9,158 nucleotides of DNA from CAYOEZ01 sp964402955 (GTDB lineage Bacteria > Chloroflexota > DTOL01 > DAOUCN01): NCBI GenBank assembly GCA_964402955.1, contig CAYOEZ010000197.1, positions 1 to 9,158 on the forward strand, in the 5' to 3' direction. A model generated the notes under the pieces. The model was given only the letters and a program-made list of their open reading frames with translations, searched no databases and was not told where the DNA came from. Every line of letters starts with the position of its first letter. The first letter of the stretch is position 1. Below, in pieces: positions 1 to 6,079 of the stretch. Made by a program: the position numbers and the translations under genes.

Positions 1-43
1 GGTTAGTAGCCCAATCTCTGCTCTCCTCTCTTGGAGGCTTAAG

Positions 44-1453
44 TTAGCGCATATGCCCCTCTACCCCCCGCTTCATTTGTACGATCAATGTGCGCTCCTG
101 ACCGGGCAGGACGGTGCGCGGGTCAAGGAGCAGCGTGTTGCGCTCGATGCGGGCGATCACCGGCGGCCTTCCTGCGCGCAGGGCCGCGCTCAGGCGCGCC
201 ACGGCCGGCTCTTTGCCCCGAACGGCGTCGTCTGTCAGGCGGATGGCGACCAGGCGGGTGGGCAGCGTCTCGCCCGGCAAGGAGCCGCCGCCAATGGTAG
301 ACTCGCCGGTGCTGACGGTGGCGCTGGCGACGCCCGGCCAGGCGCTGATTTCGTCTGCCCACGCCTGCGCCTGGTGCTCGATGTCAGCGAGAGTTCGCGC
401 CATCATCATCCACACAGGAATCTGTGTTGCGGCCTCACCGTGCACATAGTGGAGTAAGGTCGCCTGGAGCGCAGCCAGCGTCATCTTGTCGACGCGCACG
501 GCGCGGGCCAGCGGGTGGCGCTTGAGCCGGGCAATCATGTCAGCTTTGCCCACAATTAGCCCGGCCTGGGGGCCGCCCAGCAGCTTGTCGCCGGAGAAAC
601 AGGTCAGATCCGCCCCTGCCGCGATGCTTTCCTGCACCGTCGGCTCATGCATCAGACCATAGGCCGCGCTATCGAGAAGTGCTCCTGAGCCAAGATCGTT
701 GATAATGGGTATGCCACGTTGCCGCCCCAGAGCGCAGAGCTCAGCCAGATCGACGCTCTCGGTGAAGCCAACGACGCGGAAGTTGGACGAATGGACGAGC
801 AGCAGGGCAGCCGTGCGGGCGCTGATGGCGTCGGCATAGTCGCTCAGGCGGGTGCGGTTGGTCGTGCCCACATCCACGAGCTTTGCTCCGCTCTGGCGCA
901 TGACATCGGGGATGCGAAAGCCGCCGCCGATTTCCACGGCCTGGCCGCGTGAGACAATGACGTCTTTGCCTTTGGCCACTGCCGAGAGAGCGAGCAGGAC
1001 GGCTGAGGCATTGTTGTTGACGGCCATGGCCGCCTCAGCGCCGACCAAACGCGCCAGCAAGCGCTCGATGTGGGTATGACGTGAGCCGCGCTGGCCCTCC
1101 GCCAGGTCGTACTCGAGATTGGAATAGCCACGGGCGACGGCGGCAACGGCGGCCAGCGCCGCCTCGCTCAGGGGCGCTCGTCCCAGATTGGTGTGAATGA
1201 CAACGCCGGTGGCATTGATGACAGGCGTGAGCGTGGGCTGCCACGTGCGCTCAACTGCATCCACAACCGAGCGGATAATCTGGCGCTCGTCAGGCAGGTC
1301 ACCGCCGGCGCGCATCGTCTGGCGAACGGCATCCAATACGGCGCGAATGCCGTCGACGACCGCATCGTGCGAATATGTGCTGACGAGAGCCTGCATCTCG
1401 TCTTGCTGCAGCAGGTGGTCGACGCCGGGCAGGCGGCGCAAGGTGTCTGGCAT
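44..1453 (-). CDS. selA: L-seryl-tRNA(Sec) selenium transferase SelA
   Basis: SelA is a cytoplasmic PLP enzyme that converts seryl-tRNA(Sec) to selenocysteyl-tRNA(Sec) with selenophosphate, supplying UGA recoding. The 469-residue product matches the usual SelA length (about 460-470). Visible signatures are the N-terminal LRRLPGVDHLL start block, INATGVVIHTNLGRAPL (residues 79-95), a Gly/Asn-rich cofactor region around VNNNASAVLL (145-154), and SGDKLLGGPQAG (287-298), where K290 is the expected PLP lysine. The frame stays open to 1645, but the ATG at 1453 is chosen because homology begins there and the upstream codons overlap the response-regulator gene. Only 7 bp separate the regulator's TGA (1461-1463) from this ATG. 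The Shine-Dalgarno is weak (GAGAG), which fits translational coupling. The 43 bp beyond the stop show neither a clear terminator nor a selB start. No selenoprotein gene is visible in the window. Confidence 0.96.
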   Translation of the reverse strand: MPDTLRRLPGVDHLLQQDEMQALVSTYSHDAVVDGIRAVLDAVRQTMRAGGDLPDERQIIRSVVDAVERTWQPTLTPVINATGVVIHTNLGRAPLSEAALAAVAAVARGYSNLEYDLAEGQRGSRHTHIERLLARLVGAEAAMAVNNNASAVLLALSAVAKGKDVIVSRGQAVEIGGGFRIPDVMRQSGAKLVDVGTTNRTRLSDYADAISARTAALLLVHSSNFRVVGFTESVDLAELCALGRQRGIPIINDLGSGALLDSAAYGLMHEPTVQESIAAGADLTCFSGDKLLGGPQAGLIVGKADMIARLKRHPLARAVRVDKMTLAALQATLLHYVHGEAATQIPVWMMMARTLADIEHQAQAWADEISAWPGVASATVSTGESTIGGGSLPGETLPTRLVAIRLTDDAVRGKEPAVARLSAALRAGRPPVIARIERNTLLLDPRTVLPGQERTLIVQMKRGVEGHMR

Positions 1454-1460
1454 GTGTCTC

Positions 1461-2366
1461 TCAGGAGGCGTCGGCAGTCTTCGAGTCGCCGGATGCCGGT
1501 GATTGCTGCTCTGCGCGCAGGATATACAGAGCAGCCTGGGTTCTTGACTTGATGCCCAGCTTCTTGAAGATGTCGTGTACGTGCACGCGCACGGTGTTGA
1601 CGCTGATGCCGAGACGAACGGCGATTTCTTTGTTGCTGGCGCCATCGGCGACGATGCGCAGAATCTCCATTTCGCGCTCGCTCAGGACAGGCGTGGCGGG
1701 CTGCGCTTTGGGTGGGCGTCCACGCCCTGGTATACGCTCAGTTAGCGCGCCCTTGACTAGCCAGTTGCGTATGGTGGCGCTGGTTGTCCCAAAGCGAGTT
1801 GCCAGTTGCGCGGCGCTCATGCCGGCTGTCTGCCCCTCGACAAGCCGCTGCCAACTGCCGGGTCCCAAGCGCAGATCGAAGCGGCTGCCGACGCTTGCAG
1901 CGCGCGATGGCGGCGTTGCAGGTTCAGACGTGGGCGTTTGCCCACGCGCCAGGCTGCCGGCAAGCTCCATGACGCGTCCGACCAAAGCGGGCGCCAGCGA
2001 GCGCGAACCGTGGTAGACGTCCTTGATGGCGCGCACCAGGTCTTCATAAAGGATGCTCTTGAGCAAGTAGCCCTGCGCGCCAGAGCGCAACGCCTCGACC
2101 AGGTATTCATCTTCGGCGTAGGTTGTCAGAATGATGATACGCAGGTCGGGATGCGCTGCTCGCAGGCGGCGCGTGACCTCGAGGCCATCCATGCCCGGCA
2201 TGCGGATGTCGAGCAGGATGACGTCGGGATGGAGGGCATCCACCTGGCGCAGCGCGCGTTGGCCGTCGCCGGCTTCACCGACGAGGTCAAACTCGGCATT
2301 GTCGGCCAACAGGCTCTGCAAGCCCTGGCGTACGACGATATGATCATCGACAATCAGAACGCGTAT
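1461..2366 (-). CDS. NarL/LuxR-type response regulator with extra internal HTH (5' end missing in N gap)
   Basis: This is a phospho-activated DNA-binding regulator, presumably the partner of the kinase encoded just upstream. The visible 301 residues begin at IRVLIVDDH, so only the start codon and a few residues are lost in the gap. Receiver domain, about 1-120 of the visible part: acidic pair D7-D8, phospho-acceptor D53 in LLDIRMPG, T81/T82 and K103. A Pro/Ser/Thr-rich linker (about 140-160) follows. Residues about 166-208 then look like a second helix-turn-helix (MSAAQLATRFGTTSATIRNWL), followed by a basic PGRGRPPK stretch. The C-terminal LuxR/GerE domain is clear at about 226-284 (LSEREMEILRIVADG, NKEIAVRLGISVNTVRVH). 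An ordinary NarL protein is about 210-220 residues; the extra length is this middle module. The target genes are unknown; selA follows after 7 bp. Confidence 0.93.
   Translation of the reverse strand: MRVLIVDDHIVVRQGLQSLLADNAEFDLVGEAGDGQRALRQVDALHPDVILLDIRMPGMDGLEVTRRLRAAHPDLRIIILTTYAEDEYLVEALRSGAQGYLLKSILYEDLVRAIKDVYHGSRSLAPALVGRVMELAGSLARGQTPTSEPATPPSRAASVGSRFDLRLGPGSWQRLVEGQTAGMSAAQLATRFGTTSATIRNWLVKGALTERIPGRGRPPKAQPATPVLSEREMEILRIVADGASNKEIAVRLGISVNTVRVHVHDIFKKLGIKSRTQAALYILRAEQQSPASGDSKTADAS
1668..1870 (-). other. Additional predicted HTH module within the response regulator
   Basis: This sub-gene region covers visible residues about 166-233, between the receiver linker and the LuxR domain. 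It reads as a homeodomain-like or recombinase/excisionase-like HTH: a helix around SWQRLVEG, then AAQLATRFG, a turn, and TSATIRNWLVKG as recognition helix. A basic, Pro/Gly-rich segment (GRGRPPK) then leads into the LuxR start LSERE. The assignment rests on the residue pattern alone. Confidence 0.6.
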
Positions 2367-2466
2367 NNNNNNNNNNNNNNNNNNNNNNNNNNNNNNNNNN
2401 NNNNNNNNNNNNNNNNNNNNNNNNNNNNNNNNNNNNNNNNNNNNNNNNNNNNNNNNNNNNNNNNNN
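2367..2466. other. Assembly gap of exactly 100 N
   Basis: The run is 100 undetermined bases, the conventional placeholder for a scaffold gap of unknown size. It hides the 3' end of the histidine kinase gene and the 5' end of the response regulator gene. Both flanks happen to be in the same frame across 100 N, which proves nothing about a fusion because the true gap length is unknown. Confidence 0.97.
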
Positions 2467-4283
2467 GGTACATCGAGTGTAAGGCGTGTGCCCTGGCCGG
2501 GCTGCGACTGGATGTCGAGCTGGCCGCCCAGGTTGCGGGAGCGCTCGCTCATGCTCATCAGACCCAGGTGGCCCGTGGCTGCTTGGGCGTCATCGAGCGA
2601 GAAGCCGCTGCCGTTGTCTTCGATGGTAAGGCGCAGGCGGCCCGGCGTAAAGCGGGTCGCAATGGCGACCTGCGTGGCGTTGGCATGCTTGCGAATATTG
2701 GTCAGCCCTTCTTGCACGATGCGATAGACGCCCACTTTGGTCTCGGACGCCAGATCGACAACGTCGCCTTCTGATGAAAACGAGCAGGCGACACCTGTCG
2801 ACTCCTGCCAACTAGCCGCATACTTCTCAAGCGATGGGACAAGACCACGGCTATCCAGCGACGTCGGGTGCAGATCAAAAACGATACGGCGCATCTCGAC
2901 GACAGTCTGATCCATCAATTGGCGAGCACGCTCCAGCTTGGCGCGAGCTTCCTCGGCATGGCCGTTGCCGACGTTGCGGCCGGCGGCCTGAAGCTCGTAG
3001 CCGGCGGCGATGACAAGCTGGATGACGCCATCGTGAATATCGAAGGCGATGCGGCGGCGCTCATCTTCCTGAACGGCATTGGTGCGCACGAGCAACTGCT
3101 GCAGTTGCTCCGACTGGCGAACGATCTCCTGCTTGGCCTGGGTCAGATCGCTGATCGTGGCATCGAGATTGCGCGCCATGGCGTTGAACGTGTCGGCCAG
3201 GGTCTGCATCTCGTCGCCGGACGTGATGGCGATCGTACGCTTGAGGTCGCCTTTGCTCAGATGACGGGCATGGCCGGTCAGCTCGATAATCGGCTGCACG
3301 AGCACGGTACCCAGAATCTGCGTCAGGGCGAGTGTCATGGCGACAATGAGGACGAACAAGGCGACCTCACGCCGTGTGGCGGCCTCGACCGGAGCAAGCG
3401 CTGCGCTGCGCTGCCGATAGACGCCCATGACCCAGCCCAGCGACGAGATACGGGTCTGCGCGCCAACGTAGGGCTGGCCATCGATCGGTGAGACGATATC
3501 CGAGCTGGTGGGATGAGTTGCCGTGGTCTCCGCCACAAAGGGCAGGCTTGACCAGTCGCGCTGGCTTGCGCTCAGATCAGGAGTCTGAGTACTATAGAGT
3601 ACCTGTCCACGGTTGTCAAGGATGACGATCTGGTCGCCCGCAGGAAGGCTAGGCAGCACATCGCGCAGACTGGCCGATTCGATGCCGGCGCAAATGGCGC
3701 CGCCCGGGGTTGGCGAGCGCAGGCCGAGACAAATAGCAAAACCCGGCGACTGGCGCTGCCCGGAAACTATGTTGATCTTCAGCCCGCTATCGGCCCAAAC
3801 CTGCCCCTGCTGCAGCACGGCCAGCGCTTCGGGCGCAGCGGACATGTCTTGTCCGACGAGGAGCGCTGGATCGGCAGCCACAACCTTGCCGCGCGCGTCG
3901 AGATAGGCCAGGTATTGGGCGAAAGGTTGTAGGGAGCGACTGAGCGTCTCGAGCTTTGGTATGACAACAGGAACAGGCAGCACGAGCACGGTTGTGCCCG
4001 ATGTCGGGGAGCGCACGAGCGAGAGCGCAGCGCTTAGCTCATCAGCAGAGAGGGAGCGGTCGCTGCTGACCACCTGGGCCGCCGATTGCTCTTTGCGGAT
4101 GATCTCAGCCAGGAAGGCGTCCATGGTGGCCGCAGCAGTCTGCGCTGAGCCGCGCAGGTTGTCGACGACAGCCTGTTTTCCCGCTGCCGTACGTTCTCGG
4201 ATGTTGACGAATTCAAGAAAGAGGAAGGGCAGAAGGACAAGGAGAAAAGCAATTGTCAGCTTGCTGCGAATGCTCAGGTGCAT
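2467..4283 (-). CDS. Membrane sensor histidine kinase, NarX/DesK (HisKA_3) type (3' end missing in N gap)
   Basis: This kinase autophosphorylates and passes phosphate to a NarL-type regulator. The visible 605 residues start at MHLSIRSK. In order: transmembrane helix 1 (about 8-28), an extracytoplasmic sensor of about 275 residues with Cache-like features (ILDNRGQVLYS near 221-231; DGQPYVGAQTRISSLGWVMGVY at 268-289), transmembrane helix 2 (about 307-329), HAMP (about 330-382), a short coiled coil, HisKA_3 with DERRRIAFDIHDG (phospho-acceptor H417), and HATPase_c with N529 and H533 (N box), EDNGSG (555-560) and GHLGL (571-575). It stops at GTRLTLDV, close to a normal end, so few residues are missing. 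The frame is open upstream to 4466, but the ATG at 4283 is chosen because the membrane-anchor sequence starts there; an AGGCGAG sequence upstream is a weak ribosome site. The ligand is unknown. Two sensor cysteines (C185, C198) are notable. Confidence 0.93.
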
Positions 4284-4381
4284 CTTCACTCGCCTGTGTT
4301 CATACGGTGTGTCTTGGCGTGCGCCCTGACCACACGATGGCGGCCGCGTCAATAACGCACCTTCTTGAGCCCTAACACAGC

Positions 4382-4444
4382 CAACGTCACTGACCGGGCC
4401 GGTGGGCGGGTGGGTTGAGTGCACCAGTCTGGTCAGTGACGTTG
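4382..4444. repeat. Perfect 14-bp inverted repeat upstream of the kinase gene
   Basis: The left arm at 4382-4395 (CAACGTCACTGACC) is perfectly complementary to the right arm at 4431-4444 (GGTCAGTGACGTTG), with a 35-bp spacer. The spacer contains a smaller palindrome, ACCAGTCTGGT (4423-4433), which overlaps the right arm. The element lies 24 bp beyond the tatA-like stop and about 100 bp before the kinase ATG, both on the minus strand. No T-run follows on either strand, so an intrinsic terminator is unlikely. An operator, cruciform or RNA hairpin between the two transcription units remains possible. A partial GGTCAG copy also occurs on the minus strand at 4326-4331. Confidence 0.85.
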
Positions 4445-4468
4445 TATGGGCGCGGATGATTGGCACTG

Positions 4469-5608
4469 CTATATAGAGAAATTCTCGTCAGTTGGGCCAC
4501 TTGGTGCGGCTGGCCTGGCGCGCCGTGGCTTGGGTGTTGTAGCGTCGGATGCGACCGCGACGGGTGCAGGCGTCTCGACGACGGGCGCGGCCTCGGCTGC
4601 GAGGGGCACAGGCGGCTCGACAGCGGGCGCGGCCTCGGCTGCCACAGGGTGTTTGCGCACGCGTGGCGCGCGGTGGGGCTCGGGCGGTGCTACTGCGACG
4701 GGCGCAGGCGTCTCGACGACGGGCGCGGCCTCGGCTGCGAGGGGCACAGGCGTCTCGACGAGAGGCGCGGCCTCGGCGGGCACGGGCTGCTTACGCACGC
4801 GTGGCGCGCGGCGTGGCTTCGGCGGCGCAGCGTCCGGGGCGGCTGGGACGGGCGCAGGCGTCTCGACGACGGGCGTGGCCTCGGCTGCCCCAGGATGCTT
4901 GCGGGCGCGTGCGGCGTGGCGTGGCTTGGGTGTTACAGCGTCCGGCGCGGCGGCGATGGGCGCAGGTGTCTCGACGACGGGCGCGGCCTCTGCTGCCACC
5001 GGCTGCTTGCGGGCGCGCGTGCGACGCTGCTTGACAGGGGCTACCTCAGGGGCAGCGCTCGCGGCGGCGACCAGGCCGGCTGAACCTTCCACGCTAACCT
5101 CGGTCAGGGTGGTGACGGACTCAGCCGCGACGGCTGCGGCGGATGCAGCGACAGGCTCAGTCGTTGCATCGACTGGCGTCTCCATTGGCATATCCGAAGC
5201 GGGGGCGGCAGTCGCGTCAGTTGGTTCTGACGGCGTCTCCGTTGCAGGCTCGGCCGTCGCGCTCTCCGGCGCGGCCAGCGCCATGTCAGTGGCCGGCGAG
5301 ACCGACACGCTGCTCGTCGTATCCGATGGATTGAGCGACAACGCCTGATTCAGTGTGCTCGCCTCGGTCGACATGACGTTACTGATCTCTTGCACGCTCT
5401 CAGTGAGCTCTTTACGGATATCTTGCACGTCCGCGCTGAGTTCCTGCACTTCGGTTGTGAGGCCATCCGTCATCTCGCTGGACATCTTGCGAAAATCGCG
5501 GATGCTGCGGCCAAGCTGCGCACCGATTTCCGGTAGCTTGTCTGGGCCAAAGACGAGCATGGCCACGATCATGATAATAATGAGCTCAGGTGCGCCCAGA
5601 TTGAACAT
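4469..5608 (-). CDS. tatA: TatA/TatB-family twin-arginine translocase subunit with long Ala/Pro/Arg repeat tail
   Basis: The Tat system exports folded proteins carrying twin-arginine signal peptides. The first 45 residues are diagnostic: MFNLGAPELIIIMIVAMLVF is a short N-terminal transmembrane helix with E8, then the FGP hinge (20-22), then the amphipathic helix PDKLPEIGAQLGRSIRDFRK. A probable coiled coil follows (about 51-92), as in TatB, so TatA and TatB cannot be separated securely. Residues about 95-190 are a low-complexity Ala/Thr/Pro/Glu linker, and 193-369 are tandem Pro/Ala/Val blocks alternating with basic KPRRAPRVRK-like blocks. At 379 residues it is far longer than usual for TatA (about 60-100) or TatB (about 100-170). 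The ATG has an AAGGAG ribosome site at 5617-5622 with 8 nt spacing. No tatC lies next to it. Confidence 0.9.
   Translation of the reverse strand: MFNLGAPELIIIMIVAMLVFGPDKLPEIGAQLGRSIRDFRKMSSEMTDGLTTEVQELSADVQDIRKELTESVQEISNVMSTEASTLNQALSLNPSDTTSSVSVSPATDMALAAPESATAEPATETPSEPTDATAAPASDMPMETPVDATTEPVAASAAAVAAESVTTLTEVSVEGSAGLVAAASAAPEVAPVKQRRTRARKQPVAAEAAPVVETPAPIAAAPDAVTPKPRHAARARKHPGAAEATPVVETPAPVPAAPDAAPPKPRRAPRVRKQPVPAEAAPLVETPVPLAAEAAPVVETPAPVAVAPPEPHRAPRVRKHPVAAEAAPAVEPPVPLAAEAAPVVETPAPVAVASDATTPKPRRARPAAPSGPTDENFSI
4502..5032 (-). repeat. In-frame tandem repeats encoding the basic Pro/Ala tail of the Tat protein
   Basis: Four units are centred on AAEAAPVVETPAPV-like blocks, each preceded by a basic block (RRTRARK, KPRHAARARK, KPRRAPRVRK, PHRAPRVRK), with a last partial KPRRARP. 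The VVETPAP motif recurs at residues 211, 247, 297 and 343, a spacing of 36, 50 and 46 codons. At DNA level 4566-4614 and 4704-4752 are identical over 49 bp, 138 bp apart; diverged copies of the same stretch start at 4854 and 4962. All spacings are multiples of three, so the frame is kept. Recent duplication is the simplest reading. Confidence 0.9.
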
Positions 5609-5651
5609 GTAGCGGTCTCCTTAGTTCGTCCGAGGGATTGGCAATGCTGGT

Positions 5652-5680
5652 ATTATACACCCCTGCCCCAGACCCGTCAA
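5652..5680 (-). promoter_or_regulatory. Near-consensus sigma-70-type promoter for the tatA-like gene
   Basis: On the minus strand TTGACG (5675-5680) and a perfect TATAAT (5652-5657) are separated by 17 bp. Transcription would start near 5645, leaving a leader of about 37 nt before the ATG at 5608, with AAGGAG within it. Only the fifth-to-sixth position of the -35 departs from TTGACA. Confidence 0.85.
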
Positions 5681-5948
5681 GGAAGGCTCGGCCTGTCGCA
5701 GACAAGCTGCGAGCGTGTGTACTATGCAACACGGAGTCACAAAGAGAACGGAGACTATCTCTTAGTGAGCGGCTTTGACGCTTCCCGATGCCAATAGGAC
5801 ACGGGGGTTACCATTCGCCACTCACGCTGTGTCCTCCCTGGCTCTGTGGTTTTCCACTACGTGCCTGCCCCCGAAGCATTAGCAGATTCATGGCTGCCAC
5901 GTCCAATAGTAAGCAGCGCAAAGATTCAACTGGAAATCGCTCAACCGC
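5681..5948. other. Gene-free stretch between divergent promoters
   Basis: I see no gene or RNA family here. A 62-codon open frame on the plus strand (5788-5976) has no convincing ribosome site or recognisable sequence and runs through the downstream promoter. Two weak inverted repeats are present: AAGAGA (5742-5747) with TCTCTT (5758-5763), and AGGACAC (5796-5802) with GTGTCCT (5829-5835). Neither is followed by a T-run. The region is visibly less GC-rich than the neighbouring genes. Confidence 0.6.
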
Positions 5949-5977
5949 TATTGCTTTTCGCCAAAGTGTGATATAAT
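5949..5977 (+). promoter_or_regulatory. Extended -10 promoter for the S1-domain gene
   Basis: TATAAT at 5972-5977 is preceded by TG at 5969-5970, forming an extended -10 (TGATATAAT). The -35 is weak: TATTGC (5949-5954) at 17 bp, or TTGCTT (5951-5956) at 15 bp. Transcription would start near 5984, giving a leader of roughly 95 nt before the ATG at 6080. Confidence 0.75.
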
Positions 5978-5986
5978 GACGGAGCT

Positions 5987-6065
5987 AAGAGTGCGGCAAC
6001 CCCCAAGTCGGCGCTGCCTCTTGGTGTGTCGCAACTACAAAGAAGGCGATGGTGCTAATTCGCCT
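5987..6065 (+). promoter_or_regulatory. Structured 5' leader of the S1-domain gene
   Basis: The predicted leader contains several stems. CCAAG (6003-6007) pairs with CTTGG (6020-6024), enclosing GGC (6010-6012) with GCC (6016-6018). A competing pairing is AAGA (5987-5990) plus GGCA (5995-5998) with TGCC (6015-6018) plus TCTT (6019-6022). A third stem, AGGCGA (6044-6049) with TCGCCT (6060-6065), ends just before the AAGGG ribosome site. No known riboswitch core is recognised. Post-transcriptional control of an S1 gene is plausible, but this is inference. Confidence 0.4.
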
Positions 6066-6079
6066 ATAAGGGTGTGTAT

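Noticed and set aside
1..43. Start of selB after selA
   Set aside because: An AGAGGAG-like ribosome site is present on the minus strand, but the only nearby start (TTG) meets a stop after two more codons.
1806..2774. 322-codon plus-strand open frame spanning the N gap
   Set aside because: It is antisense to the kinase and regulator, crosses undetermined bases and has no recognisable domain.
4382..4444. Rho-independent terminator for the tatA-like gene
   Set aside because: The arms are strong, but the spacer is 35 bp and no T-run follows on the minus strand.
1461..4466. A single 1001-codon hybrid histidine kinase/response regulator
   Set aside because: The continuity depends on 100 placeholder N. 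The two flanks look like the end of one protein and the start of another, so I list two partial genes.
4446..5348. 300-codon Gly/Ala/Ser-rich open frame on the plus strand
   Set aside because: It is the antisense shadow of the repetitive, GC-rich Tat tail; the minus-strand frame carries the recognisable TatA head, ribosome site and promoter.
5788..5976. Small 62-codon gene on the plus strand
   Set aside because: No ribosome site, no recognisable motif, and it overlaps the extended -10 promoter of the S1 gene.
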